Shown here piece by piece: positions 9,238 through 18,604 of a DNA stretch of 64,000 bases. How positions within the stretch are numbered: the first letter of the stretch is position 1; the number at the start of each line of letters is the position of its first letter. Below the pieces are notes generated by a model, which saw nothing but the letters and a program-made list of their open reading frames with translations, did not search any database and was not told the origin of the DNA. This stretch comes from Pokkaliibacter plantistimulans (GTDB taxonomy: Bacteria > Pseudomonadota > Gammaproteobacteria > Pseudomonadales > Balneatricaceae). The position numbers were made by a program, and so were the translations under genes. The stretch spans positions 37,312 to 101,311 of the forward strand of contig NZ_LAPT01000003.1 of NCBI RefSeq assembly GCF_003194385.1, read 5' to 3'.

Positions 9238-10440
9238 ATGAAGCCGAAACGAACCGGGAAACCGGGGTGGCGTGCCGGACAGTGCGTGCTGCTGGCCCTG
9301 GGGTTGAGCCTGACCGCAGCGGCGCAGGCCGGCAATGATCTGCTCACTATGCCGGCCTTACCCGCCAGCCACGCTGAGCATTCACTGCAGGTTGATATGG
9401 CCAGGGCCGGTTCACGACTGATAAGCGTGGGCGAGCGGGGCAATATCCTCTTTTCTGATGATCAGGGACTGCACTGGCAGCAGGCTCGGGTGCCCGTCAG
9501 TGTGATGCTGACCGCGGTCACCTTCAGCACTGACAAGCTTGGCTGGGCTGTGGGTCATGATGGCGTGGTGCTGCAGAGCGACGATGCGGGTGCCAGCTGG
9601 CGCAAGGTGCTGGACGGCAATCAGCTGAATCAGCTGGCGGTGGAAGACTGGCAGCAACAGGTGGCCAGGCTGCAGACAGAGCTGGCGGCCAGCCAGAGTA
9701 ATCAGGTGAGCGCAATGGTCAGTACCGGGGACAATCCGCAGACTGAGCAAACGGCCGCAGATGCCGGTAATGATGCCGCTGACCTGCAGACCGCGCTGGA
9801 AGATGCAGAAGCCGCGTTGGATGATGCCAGGGCCGCCGTCAGTGATGGTCCCGGTAATCCGTTGCTGGACGTGCTGTTTGTGACCCCTGAAATAGGCATG
9901 GTGGTAGGCGCCTATGGACAGATTGCGCGGACTGAAGATGGTGGCAAGCGCTGGCACTCCTGGCAGTCGCAGATGGATAACCCCGATCACAATCACTACA
10001 ACGCCCTGGTGCGTCTGGATTCCGGACGGCTGCTGCTGGCCGGTGAGGCCGGCCTGCTGATGAGTTCGGATGATCAGGGTAGCAGCTGGCAGCGTCTCGA
10101 CAGCCCCTATGAAGGTTCCTACTTTGGTTTGCTCTCTGCGGGGGCTGATGCCTATCTGCTTGGCTTGCGCGGGCATGTTTTTGTCAGCGAGGATCAGGGA
10201 GATTCCTGGCAGCCGGTCAAACTGGATACGGAGCTGACCACCAATGCCGGGCTGTTCAGTGATGGCCAGCTGGCGATTGTCGGTAACAGCGGCTTGCTGA
10301 TCAGCGGCCAGCCTGGACAACCCCTGGCCACGACCACTTTGCCTGGTCGTCGTGCTCACAGCGCCATCGCTGCCGTCCCCGGTTACTGGGTGGTGGGTGG
10401 TGAAGGTGGCCTGACCCGCATTGCCCGTACCCAGCCCTGA
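9238..10440 (+). CDS. YCF48/BNR-repeat beta-propeller-like exported protein
   Basis: 400 aa with a signal peptide (hydrophobic LLALGLSLTAAAQA at about 18-31). It belongs to the YCF48/photosystem-II-assembly-factor-like family, with repeats of the BNR Asp-box type: ILFSDDQGLHWQ, VLQSDDAGASWR, IARTEDGGKRWH, LMSSDDQGSSWQ and VFVSEDQGDSWQ. An unusual insert of about 80 residues (roughly 135-215, Gln/Glu/Ala-rich, predicted coiled coil) splits the propeller repeats. Start 9238 has a GAGGG ribosome-binding site; the frame is open earlier. It lies 13 bp before an MMPL/RND transporter gene. Such pairs recur in proteobacteria and suggest a periplasmic partner of the transporter. Photosynthesis is not implied. 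Confidence 0.85.
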   Translation: MKPKRTGKPGWRAGQCVLLALGLSLTAAAQAGNDLLTMPALPASHAEHSLQVDMARAGSRLISVGERGNILFSDDQGLHWQQARVPVSVMLTAVTFSTDKLGWAVGHDGVVLQSDDAGASWRKVLDGNQLNQLAVEDWQQQVARLQTELAASQSNQVSAMVSTGDNPQTEQTAADAGNDAADLQTALEDAEAALDDARAAVSDGPGNPLLDVLFVTPEIGMVVGAYGQIARTEDGGKRWHSWQSQMDNPDHNHYNALVRLDSGRLLLAGEAGLLMSSDDQGSSWQRLDSPYEGSYFGLLSAGADAYLLGLRGHVFVSEDQGDSWQPVKLDTELTTNAGLFSDGQLAIVGNSGLLISGQPGQPLATTTLPGRRAHSAIAAVPGYWVVGGEGGLTRIARTQP

Positions 10441-10453
10441 GGAGCCTGCTGTG

Positions 10454-12922
10454 ATGAAGATTTTCAATCTGCTGCTCCGCCCTGTCGCGGCACTGGAAAG
10501 TGTGCTGGAGCGGGTGCTGTTTTTCCGTCGGCTGGGGGTGCTGTTGCTGTTTGCACTGGCCACCTTGTGGCTGGGCTGGCAGGCGGCTCATATCCGCACT
10601 GATGCCAGCTTTCTCAAGATGATTCCCAGCGATCATCCTTACGTCATCAATTACCTCAAACACCGTGAGTCGCTGTCAGGGCTGGGTAACTCCATTCGTG
10701 TTGCAGTGGAAGCCAGAGACGGCGATATCTTCAGCAAGGACTATCAGGATGTGCTGCACAAGATATCCGATGAGCTGTTCTTTCTGCCCGGTGTTGATCG
10801 CTCCGGCATGAAGTCAATCTGGACACCCAACGTGCGCTGGACCGAAGTGACCGAAGACGGCTTTGCCGGCGGCCCGGTTATCCCGGCAAACTACGATGGC
10901 TCCGCGGCCAGTCTGGAACAGGTGCGGCAGAATATCCTGCGCTCCGGGCAGGTCGGTGTGCTGGTGGCGAACGATTTCAAATCCAGCATCATTCAGGTGC
11001 CACTGCTGGACATCAATCCGGATACCGGCAAGCGACTTGACTTTCAGGCGTTCTCCGCCGCGCTGGAGAAACTGGTACGAGACAAGTACCAGAACGAGCA
11101 TGTGGCGATCCATATCACCGGTTTTGCCAAGGCGGTGGGTGATCTGATCGATGGCGCCAGTCAGGTGGCCTTGTTCTTCCTGGTGGCCATTGGCATCACG
11201 CTGGTGCTGCTGTTTATCTATTCCCGCTCTCTGTCCTGCACCCTGGTGCCGCTGCTGACGTCACTGGTGGCGGTGGTGTGGCAGCTGGGGTTGCTCAATC
11301 AGCTGGGTCTCGGGCTGGACCCCTATTCGATGCTGGTGCCGTTTCTGGTATTTGCCATCGGCGTCAGTCATGGCGTGCAGATCGTCAATGGGCTGACCCA
11401 TGAAAGCATCAACGGTGCTGACAAACTAACCGCCGCACGGCGTGCCTTCCGCAGTCTGTTTATTCCCGGCATGGTAGCGCTGCTCAGCGACGGCATCGGC
11501 TTTGTGACGCTGATAGTGATCGATATTCAGGTCATCAAGGAGCTGGCGGTGGCAGCCAGTATCGGCGTGGCGGTGATCATTCTCACCAATCTGCTGCTGT
11601 TGCCCGTGCTGATGTCCTACACCGGTGTGGGTGAAAAGGCGCTGCAGCATCAGCGCCGCCGCGAACAGTATCAGGACCGCTTCTGGGCACCGTTCACTTG
11701 GTTCGCCAAGCCTCGAGGTGCGATCGTGGCCGTGACACTGGGTATAGCGGCAACCGCCTATGGTTTTTATGCCGGGCAGGATCTGCAGATTGGTGATCTG
11801 GAGAAGGGGGCGCCGGAGCTGCGCGCTGACTCACGCTACAACCTCGACAACGCCTTTATCAATGAACACTACTCATCCAGCAGTGATGTGTTTGTGGTGA
11901 TGGCGGAAACGAAACCTGAACAGTGTTCGAGCTACGCCAATCTGGCCATGATCGACCGCTTCCAGGGCTATATCGACAACGTCGCCGGTGTGCAATCCAG
12001 CGTATCGCTGGCCAATGTGGCCAGGATGACGATTGCCGGGATGAACGAGGGCAGCCTGAAATGGCGCACCCTGACCCGCAACCAGTACATGATCAACTCC
12101 AGTCTGAGCTTTGTGCCCCCCGGTCTGATGGATGCCGAGTGTTCGCTGGTGCCGGTCATCATCTTCCTTGATGACCATAAGGCGGACACGCTGCGGGGGG
12201 TTGTCGATGCGGTCAAACGCTTTGCTGCCGACAACAACAGCGACACGCTCAGGTTTGTGCTGGCGGCCGGTAACTCAGGCATTGAGGCCGCCACCAATGA
12301 AGTGATTGGCACCGCTCAGTACGCCATGCTGGCCTGGGTTTATGCGGTGGTCGGGCTGCTCTGCCTGCTCACCTTCCGCTCGCTGACCACGGTGCTGTGC
12401 ATACTGCTGCCGCTGGGCCTGACCTCGGTACTCTGTCAGGCGCTGATGGCTAAACTCGGTATCGGTGTCAAGGTCGCCACACTGCCGGTCATCGCCCTTG
12501 GGGTGGGTATCGGGGTGGATTACGGTATCTATATCTATTCACGCCTGAACACCTATCTGGTGCAGGGAATGGCATTGCCGAAGGCCTATCTGCTGACTCT
12601 GAAAAGCACAGGTAAATCCGTTGCTTTCACCGGGCTGACACTGGCCATTGGCGTGGGCATCTGGATCTGGTCGCCGATTAAATTCCAGGCCGACATGGGC
12701 GTGCTGCTGACCTTCATGTTCCTGTGGAACATGCTCGGTGCGCTGATCTTCCTGCCTGCGCTGGTGTGCCTGCTGAAGCGGCCGGTAGTCGTGGAACCCC
12801 CGGTCGAGCCACGACGTACTGAGGAAGCCGAAGCCAGTGTAGTGCGCGTTCACTACGGTGATGAAATCAAACAGAGCAAAGCAGACCATGCGGGGCGGGA
12901 GGTGGGCCATGTCGTTAAGTAA
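10454..12922 (+). CDS. MMPL/RND-superfamily transporter
   Basis: 822-aa inner-membrane transporter of the MMPL/HpnN-like branch of the RND superfamily. One N-terminal helix (about 25-45), a periplasmic loop, five helices (about 230-400), a second helix/loop pair and a second five-helix block (about 620-780) give the duplicated RND layout. FAIGVSHGVQIVNG (first half) and ALGVGIGVDYGIYIY (second half) are the characteristic helix-4 motifs. Members export lipids such as hopanoids or long-chain acyl compounds. The start at 10454 has GGAG nine bases upstream. It sits between the YCF48-like gene (13 bp) and a Usp gene (14-bp overlap), so the three are probably one operon. The cargo is unknown; the acyl-CoA neighbourhood hints at a lipid. 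Confidence 0.85.
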   Translation: MKIFNLLLRPVAALESVLERVLFFRRLGVLLLFALATLWLGWQAAHIRTDASFLKMIPSDHPYVINYLKHRESLSGLGNSIRVAVEARDGDIFSKDYQDVLHKISDELFFLPGVDRSGMKSIWTPNVRWTEVTEDGFAGGPVIPANYDGSAASLEQVRQNILRSGQVGVLVANDFKSSIIQVPLLDINPDTGKRLDFQAFSAALEKLVRDKYQNEHVAIHITGFAKAVGDLIDGASQVALFFLVAIGITLVLLFIYSRSLSCTLVPLLTSLVAVVWQLGLLNQLGLGLDPYSMLVPFLVFAIGVSHGVQIVNGLTHESINGADKLTAARRAFRSLFIPGMVALLSDGIGFVTLIVIDIQVIKELAVAASIGVAVIILTNLLLLPVLMSYTGVGEKALQHQRRREQYQDRFWAPFTWFAKPRGAIVAVTLGIAATAYGFYAGQDLQIGDLEKGAPELRADSRYNLDNAFINEHYSSSSDVFVVMAETKPEQCSSYANLAMIDRFQGYIDNVAGVQSSVSLANVARMTIAGMNEGSLKWRTLTRNQYMINSSLSFVPPGLMDAECSLVPVIIFLDDHKADTLRGVVDAVKRFAADNNSDTLRFVLAAGNSGIEAATNEVIGTAQYAMLAWVYAVVGLLCLLTFRSLTTVLCILLPLGLTSVLCQALMAKLGIGVKVATLPVIALGVGIGVDYGIYIYSRLNTYLVQGMALPKAYLLTLKSTGKSVAFTGLTLAIGVGIWIWSPIKFQADMGVLLTFMFLWNMLGALIFLPALVCLLKRPVVVEPPVEPRRTEEAEASVVRVHYGDEIKQSKADHAGREVGHVVK

Positions 12923-13769
12923 GACTGTACTGGTGGTATTGCGCGCCCACGAGCAGGAAACCATTGCCCTGGAGCGTGGCCGCTTGATCGCCGAGCGCCT
13001 GCATTGCCGGCTGGCAGTGCTGGTGGCCGGTACCGAGGCGCAGCGCCTGGAGCGACAGGCCTGGCTTGAGTCGGAGCTGGCGGCCTTCAGTGCGGCCGGT
13101 CAGGATATCTGCATTGAAGCCGATGCTGATCCTGATCTGGCTGATGCTGTGCTGCGTGCCCAGAGTCGTCTGCAGGCCGGACTGGTGGTGAAGGAGTGTG
13201 ATCCGCGTCATTCGCAGCTGTCCTGGCGTGCTCCTGCTGACTGGCAGCTGCTGCGCCAGTGCCCCTGTCCGGTGCTGCTGGTCAAGCGTGATATTCGCTG
13301 GCAGGGCGGCAAGGTGCTGGCGGCTATTGAAGGGCAGCCACAGAGCGAGCGCCATCGCCTGCTCAATCAGGGCATTTTGCAACTAGCGGCTCTGGTAACG
13401 CGCAGTATCGAAGGCCAGCTGCATCTGGTATCCGCTTTTCCGCCGCCCTTGCAGGGAGGCAACCCGGATGAGCTAACCGCGCAGCAGCTGGAGAGCCAGT
13501 GGCGACAGGCCTGTATAGGCCAGAGCGCCAGTCTGGTTCCAGCGCCTGCCGTCATGCACATCGGTGAGGGGCCGGCCGAGCACTGGATTCCCAAGATTGC
13601 GGGGGAAGACAGCTATGCGGTCGTGGTGCTGGGTACCGTCGCACGCTCACAATTTATCGGGGCGCTGCTGGGTAACACGGCCGAGCGTATTCTGGATGCC
13701 ATCCACAGTGATGTGCTGGTGCTGCAACCTGACAACGGCGAAGCGGCACTGACCCTGCTGGAAGGTTGA
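12909..13769 (+). CDS. Tandem universal stress protein (UspE-like)
   Basis: 286 aa in two Usp-fold halves (about 1-140 and 141-286). The first half ends with the family strand CPVLLVKRD. The second ends VVLGTVARSQFIG...LLGNTAERIL and SDVLVLQPD, matching the G-2X-G-9X-G(S/T) nucleotide-binding pattern of ATP-binding Usps; the first half lacks a clear version. The start at 12909 overlaps the end of the MMPL gene by 14 bp and is preceded by GGGAGGTGGG, so translation is probably coupled. This third gene makes the YCF48-MMPL-Usp trio a candidate stress-responsive transport unit (inference). Confidence 0.82.
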   Translation: MSLSKTVLVVLRAHEQETIALERGRLIAERLHCRLAVLVAGTEAQRLERQAWLESELAAFSAAGQDICIEADADPDLADAVLRAQSRLQAGLVVKECDPRHSQLSWRAPADWQLLRQCPCPVLLVKRDIRWQGGKVLAAIEGQPQSERHRLLNQGILQLAALVTRSIEGQLHLVSAFPPPLQGGNPDELTAQQLESQWRQACIGQSASLVPAPAVMHIGEGPAEHWIPKIAGEDSYAVVVLGTVARSQFIGALLGNTAERILDAIHSDVLVLQPDNGEAALTLLEG

Positions 13770-14167
13770 TATCCTCTTCGCTTTCTGTGCAGTTCCGCTA
13801 ACCCTTCTTTCAGTGCAAAGCATGTCAGTGCCTGACTCAGGCGCTGACAGCGCTTGTCACCCTGTCTCCAGACACTCATCACTTGCACATTCTGTCCGCT
13901 GCTTATGTCAGTACTCATCTTGCTTTGCGCTGTTTCGCAGGCATAACTCATAGAGTCCGCTTCATGCCTGCTGACGAGCCACTGCCTGCACCGGCTGATA
14001 TTTTTTGTTAGCGAATATGGTTCGTTTTGTTATTGAGCAGGATGTGTCAATTGCAGGATTCTGTACCCCATGCCAGAGGTAGTCGCCATTGGTAGCCCGG
14101 CAGTGTCTCCAGCAGGAGGCGGGGTGGCAGAGCGACTTACAACAAGAACAATCGAGGTAGGGTTACT
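13770..14167. other. Gene-free interval before the acyl-CoA dehydrogenase
   Basis: Nearly 400 bp with no supported gene. The minus-strand frame at 13613-13951 runs over the end of the Usp gene and looks spurious. The AT-rich stretch at about 14000-14040 is the likely promoter area for the downstream dehydrogenase, but no clean -35/-10 pair was identified. No terminator hairpin was seen after the Usp gene. Confidence 0.5.
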
Positions 14168-15967
14168 ATGCCTGGTTACAAAGCGCCATTACGTGATATG
14201 CAATTCACCCTCTTCGAAGTCCTGGGTATCGACAAGCACTACGCTGCGTTGCCTGGCTGCGAAGAAGCCACACCTGACATGATTACTGCCATTCTGGAGG
14301 AGGGCGCCAAGTTCTCCGAGCGCGTGCTGGCACCGCTCAATCAGGTAGGTGACCGTGAAGGCTGTACGTTCGATAACGGTACTGTCACCACGCCCACGGG
14401 GTTCAAGGAAGCCTACCAGCAATATGTTGAAGGCGGCTGGCCTTCACTGGCTCACTCCCCCGAACACGGTGGTCAGGGCTTGCCTGAATCACTTGGCCTG
14501 TTCGTCAATGAGATGACCGGCACTGCCAACTGGTCGTGGAGCATGTACCCAGGCCTGTCTCACGGCGCCATGAATACGCTGGAAGCCCACGGTACGGATG
14601 AACAGAAACATACCTATCTGACCAAGCTGGTGTCCGGCGAGTGGACCGGCACCATGTGCCTGACCGAACCTCACTGCGGTACCGACCTCGGTCTGCTGCG
14701 CACCAAAGCTGAACCTCAGGCGGATGGCAGCTACAAGATCAGTGGCACCAAGATTTTCATCTCTGCCGGTGAGCATGACATGGCCGACAACATCGTCCAC
14801 ATTGTGCTGGCCCGCCTGCCCGATGCCCCTGCTGGCACCAAGGGCATTTCCCTGTTTATCGTACCCAAGTTCATGCCGACCACTGATGGCGGTATCGGTG
14901 AACGCAATGCCGTCAGCTGCGGTTCCATCGAGCACAAGATGGGTATCCACGGTAACGCTACCTGCGTGATGAACTTTGATGCGGCCACCGGTTATCTGAT
15001 CGGCCCGGCCAACAAAGGTCTGAACTGCATGTTCACCTTTATGAACACCGCTCGTCTGGGTACTGCCCTGCAGGGGCTGGCCCATGCCGAGTGGGCGTTC
15101 CAGAACTCCCTGCCTTACGCCAGAGAACGTCTGCAGATGCGGGCACTGAATGGTCCTGCTGCACCAGAGAAAGCGGCGGATCCCATCATCGTGCATCCAG
15201 AAGTGCGCAAGATGCTGCTGATCCAGAAAGCCTTCTCCGAAGGTGGCCGGGCACTGATCTACTTCTGCTCTACGCTGGTGGACAAGGTCAAACTCAGCAC
15301 CGACGATGCCGAAAAGAAAGAAGCGGATGAGCTGCTGGCACTGCTGACCCCCATCGCTAAAGCCTTCCTCACCGAAGTGGGCTATGAAGCTGCCAACCAT
15401 GGTGTGCAGATTTACGGTGGCCATGGCTTTATCGCCGAGTGGGGCATGGAGCAGAACGTACGCGACAGCCGTATTTCCATGCTGTACGAAGGCACCACCC
15501 AGATTCAGGCGCTCGACCTGCTGGGCCGCAAGGTGCTGATGACACAGGGTGAAACCCTGAAACGCTTTACCAAGATGGTGCACAAGTTCTGTCAGGCTGA
15601 AGAAGGCAACGAACAGCTCAAGCCGTACGTGCAGGAGCTGGCTAAACTGAACAAGGAGTGGGGCGAGCTGACCCTGCAGATCGGTATGGCCGCCATGAAA
15701 AACCGTGATGAGGTCGGTGCCGCGTCAGTTGAATATCTGATGTACTCAGGTTACGTCGTACTGGGTTATCTGTGGGCGCGGATGGCCAAAGTGGCCAACG
15801 AAGCGCTGGCAGCAGGCAGCGATGAGGCCGGGTTCTATCAGGCCAAAGTGGCGACTGCCGAGTTCTACTTCAAGCGCATCCTGCCCCGCACCCGTGCCCA
15901 TGTAGCCTGCATGCAGGCCGGTGCGGCGCCGATCATGGCGTTGGATTCAGAGCTGTTCCAGTTCTGA
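14168..15967 (+). CDS. Acyl-CoA dehydrogenase, DmdC-like long form (copy 1)
   Basis: FAD-dependent acyl-CoA dehydrogenase of about 600 aa, longer than classical 380-aa enzymes, with an N-terminal helical extension (FTLFEVLGIDKHY) and a C-terminal extra domain typical of the DmdC (3-methylmercaptopropionyl-CoA dehydrogenase)/AidB-like group. The FAD/substrate blocks MCLTEPHCGTDLG and ISGTKIFISAGEHD are present, and YEGTTQIQALDLLGRK carries the Glu used as base in this group. It would introduce the alpha-beta double bond and pass electrons to ETF (etfBA at 27.6 kb). It is paralogous to the gene at 54.7 kb. Neighbours are SCP2, FadD and other acyl-CoA genes. A role in DMSP breakdown cannot be concluded from sequence alone; long-chain acyl-CoA is equally likely. 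Confidence 0.9.
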   Translation: MPGYKAPLRDMQFTLFEVLGIDKHYAALPGCEEATPDMITAILEEGAKFSERVLAPLNQVGDREGCTFDNGTVTTPTGFKEAYQQYVEGGWPSLAHSPEHGGQGLPESLGLFVNEMTGTANWSWSMYPGLSHGAMNTLEAHGTDEQKHTYLTKLVSGEWTGTMCLTEPHCGTDLGLLRTKAEPQADGSYKISGTKIFISAGEHDMADNIVHIVLARLPDAPAGTKGISLFIVPKFMPTTDGGIGERNAVSCGSIEHKMGIHGNATCVMNFDAATGYLIGPANKGLNCMFTFMNTARLGTALQGLAHAEWAFQNSLPYARERLQMRALNGPAAPEKAADPIIVHPEVRKMLLIQKAFSEGGRALIYFCSTLVDKVKLSTDDAEKKEADELLALLTPIAKAFLTEVGYEAANHGVQIYGGHGFIAEWGMEQNVRDSRISMLYEGTTQIQALDLLGRKVLMTQGETLKRFTKMVHKFCQAEEGNEQLKPYVQELAKLNKEWGELTLQIGMAAMKNRDEVGAASVEYLMYSGYVVLGYLWARMAKVANEALAAGSDEAGFYQAKVATAEFYFKRILPRTRAHVACMQAGAAPIMALDSELFQF

Positions 15968-16058
15968 GGCGCCGTTCACGATCTGACGGCAGTTAATGTC
16001 ACAACCTAACCCCTGCTGCCTGCGATCTCAGCCGCAGTGGGGGCTCAGCGGACGCCGG

Positions 16059-16697
16059 ATGGGCATTGCAGTGAAGCGATTGATGAAAAAGGCCGCGGCC
16101 AATCCGGCGCTGGTGCAGGGGCTGATGGGCAATGCCGTTGGCCGTTGGCTGGTGCAGCGCCTGCTGGCCTCTCAGCAGCGCGCCTATGCCACCAGACAGG
16201 CGCGTACGGCCGCGCTCAAGGTGGAACCCGCGGCAGCCGTAGCGGAGATTGTTGTCGAACCCAGCCCGGCAGCTGTTGCCATCACGCCGGAAATGCTGGC
16301 GGTGGAAGCCATGACCAGTATGCCCGCTACGCTGACCGATACTCCTAATAATAATGACCGTTACCACGAGGATACCTCCATGTCTGCTATCGCCGCCCTG
16401 TTTCAGTCCATGCAGAGCCGTTTCAATGCCCAGGCCGCAGCCGGTCTGGATGCTGTGTTCCAGTTCGAGCTGACCGATGGTGATACCACCCATATCGTGA
16501 TCGAAAACCAGACCTGCCAGGTGGTGGACGGTGAGCATGATGATCCCACCGTTACCCTGATCATGGATAGCGATACCCTGCAGCAGGTGATGACCGGTGA
16601 GCTGGACGGCATGCAGGCCTTTATGACCGGCCGCATTCGTGCCGACGGTAACATCATGCTGGCAACCAAACTCAACAACCTGTTTCCCCTCGACTGA
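16059..16697 (+). CDS. SCP2 sterol-carrier-domain protein with N-terminal extension
   Basis: The C-terminal 105 residues are an SCP2 (sterol carrier protein 2) lipid-binding domain: LDAVFQFELTDGD, HDDPTVTLIMDSD and MTGRIRADGNIMLATKL. Such proteins bind acyl-CoA or sterols and often sit beside beta-oxidation genes. The reading frame extends upstream with coding-like codon use: an amphipathic segment MKKAAANPALVQGLMGN, then an Ala/Val/Pro-rich linker. Three starts are possible: 15996, 16059, and 16380, where GAGGA precedes MSAIAALFQ and would give a stand-alone SCP2 of 105 aa. 16059 is chosen because the MGIAVKRLMKKA segment looks protein-like; the start is uncertain. The gene lies between the dehydrogenase and the acyl-CoA ligase. 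Confidence 0.72.
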   Translation: MGIAVKRLMKKAAANPALVQGLMGNAVGRWLVQRLLASQQRAYATRQARTAALKVEPAAAVAEIVVEPSPAAVAITPEMLAVEAMTSMPATLTDTPNNNDRYHEDTSMSAIAALFQSMQSRFNAQAAAGLDAVFQFELTDGDTTHIVIENQTCQVVDGEHDDPTVTLIMDSDTLQQVMTGELDGMQAFMTGRIRADGNIMLATKLNNLFPLD

Positions 16698-16814
16698 GCA
16701 CGTTCTTAGACTGGCCTGAGCTGCCACCTCAGGCCAAAACAGTCGTCGGGCGGTAAAGCCCAAGAAGGGCTTTGCCGAGCTCGTCTCTTATAAGAATAAG
16801 TTGGAGACAATGTG

Positions 16815-18491
16815 ATGAACGCTGCCGCGACCGCAGTGACGGTGCAGCCCGCTGAATGGCCGAATCCGGAGGGATATCAGTCCATTCCCGAGGTGCTGAA
16901 CCATGCCTGTAAGAAGTATGCCGAGCGCCCGGCCTATACCTGCTTCGGTCATGCCCTGAGCTATGCCGAATGGGACCGGCTGGCGGGTAACTTCGCGTCC
17001 TACATTCAGCATCATACCGACCTCAAACCCGGTGATCGCATTGCTATCCAGCTGCCTAACCTGCTGCAGTATCCGGTGGTATTGCTGGGTGCCATGCGGG
17101 CGGGGCTGATCGTGGTTAATACCAACCCGCTGTATACCTCGACAGAGATGCAGCACCAGTTTGCCGACAGCGGTGCCAGGGCACTGGTGATTCATCGCTG
17201 CATGGCCAGCAAGGCCGAACCGATTCTGGCGGGTACCCGCATTCGTCATGTCATCACCACCGAAATTGGTGATCTGCACCCCTGGCCCAAGCGGGCGCTG
17301 CTCAATGCGGCGGTGAAGTACGTCAAGAAAATGCAGCCTCCCTATCACCTGCCTAACGAGGTGCCTCTGCGTGAGGCACTGAATAAAGGCGCAGGTCAGG
17401 CGTGGAGTGAGGTCAAAGTCAATCGCCATGACACCGTCATGCTGCAATACACCGGCGGTACTACTGGCGTGGCCAAGGGGGCGATGCTGACCCATGACAA
17501 CCTGATTGCCAACATGAGCCAGGTCAAGGCCCGCCTCCGCAGCGTCCTGACCGACAGCTCCATGACCTTTGTCGCGCCGCTGCCGCTGTACCATATCTAC
17601 GCCTTTACCATGCACTGCATGTCACTCGGCTCGGCGGGGCACCACAGCCTGCTGATCACCAACCCGCGCGATATTGCCGGTTTCGTCAAAGAGCTGAAAA
17701 AGTGGCACATCCAGGGCTTCGTCGGTCTCAACACCCTGTTTGTCGCGCTGTGTGACAACGACGAATTCCGCCAGCTGGACTTTTCCCGGCTGGTGCTGAC
17801 GTCCTCCGGTGGCATGGCGCTGTCCCATGCGGTGGCCGAGCGCTGGCAGAGCATCACCGGCTGCCCGATTCTGGAAGGCTATGGCCTGACTGAAACCTCA
17901 CCGGTCGTCAGCTTCAATCCGCCCGACAACAATCAGCTGGGCACCATTGGTCTGCCGGTAGAGTGGACTGACTGCCGCCTGCTCGACAACGATGGCCGCG
18001 ATGTGCTGCCGGGGATGCCCGGTGAGCTGTGTGTGCGTGGCCCTCAGGTGATGAAGGGCTACTGGCAGCGGCCGGAAGAAACCGCCAACGTGCTGACGGC
18101 GGAAGGTTATATCCGCACCGGCGACATTGCGGTGCGGCAGGAGGACGGCTTCCTGCGCATCGTTGATCGCCGCAAGGACATGATCATCGTGTCCGGTTTC
18201 AACGTGTACCCCAATGAAGTTGAAGATGCATTGATGGAGCATCCCGATGTGGTCGAATGCGCGGCCGTGGGTATACCGGATGAAAAGAGTGGCGAAGCCA
18301 TCAAGGTCTTTGTGGTGCGACGCAATCCGACCCTGAACGAGGAAGTGCTGAGAACATTCTGTTTGGAGCGCCTCACTCGCTATAAGGTGCCTAAGCAGAT
18401 AGTCTTCCGGGATGAATTGCCCAAGTCCAACGTGGGCAAGATCCTGCGGCGAGCATTGCGTGACTCTGATCAGCAACGTATCGCCAGTTGA
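16815..18491 (+). CDS. fadD: Long-chain fatty-acid-CoA ligase
   Basis: AMP-forming acyl-CoA synthetase that activates long-chain fatty acids with ATP and CoA, the entry step to beta-oxidation, at the cytoplasmic membrane face. At 558 aa it is family length. P-loop-like AMP motif YTGGTTGVAKGAM, the motif YGLTETSPVV, and the hinge/C-domain RTGDIAVRQEDGFLRIVDRRKD and NVGKILRR (catalytic Lys) are all present. ATG 16815 is preferred, with GGAG eight bases upstream; an adjacent GTG at 16812 would add one residue. It is the first of a probable run with DUF2889, NMO and crotonase genes. More than one FadD is common, so chain-length preference is unknown. Confidence 0.92.
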   Translation: MNAAATAVTVQPAEWPNPEGYQSIPEVLNHACKKYAERPAYTCFGHALSYAEWDRLAGNFASYIQHHTDLKPGDRIAIQLPNLLQYPVVLLGAMRAGLIVVNTNPLYTSTEMQHQFADSGARALVIHRCMASKAEPILAGTRIRHVITTEIGDLHPWPKRALLNAAVKYVKKMQPPYHLPNEVPLREALNKGAGQAWSEVKVNRHDTVMLQYTGGTTGVAKGAMLTHDNLIANMSQVKARLRSVLTDSSMTFVAPLPLYHIYAFTMHCMSLGSAGHHSLLITNPRDIAGFVKELKKWHIQGFVGLNTLFVALCDNDEFRQLDFSRLVLTSSGGMALSHAVAERWQSITGCPILEGYGLTETSPVVSFNPPDNNQLGTIGLPVEWTDCRLLDNDGRDVLPGMPGELCVRGPQVMKGYWQRPEETANVLTAEGYIRTGDIAVRQEDGFLRIVDRRKDMIIVSGFNVYPNEVEDALMEHPDVVECAAVGIPDEKSGEAIKVFVVRRNPTLNEEVLRTFCLERLTRYKVPKQIVFRDELPKSNVGKILRRALRDSDQQRIAS

Positions 18492-18604
18492 TTATTGATC
18501 GCCCGTCACCTTACCTCCCGGTCAGTCCCGACAGGTCTTCCTCTGGAAGCCGGGGTCATGCTGCTTGAGCAGAAGGGGCGGGCAGCAGCTTTGGGAGAAA
18601 ATTT

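Noticed and set aside
9238..10440. Photosystem II assembly factor
   Set aside because: Only the repeat fold is shared; nothing else in the window suggests photosynthesis, so the functional name is not used.
13613..13951. 112-codon minus-strand frame over the end of the Usp gene
   Set aside because: Mostly antisense to the Usp coding region; the free part is too short and featureless to support a gene.
14489..15583. 364-codon minus-strand frame opposite the acyl-CoA dehydrogenase
   Set aside because: Shadow frame; His/Gln-rich and unlike any known family.
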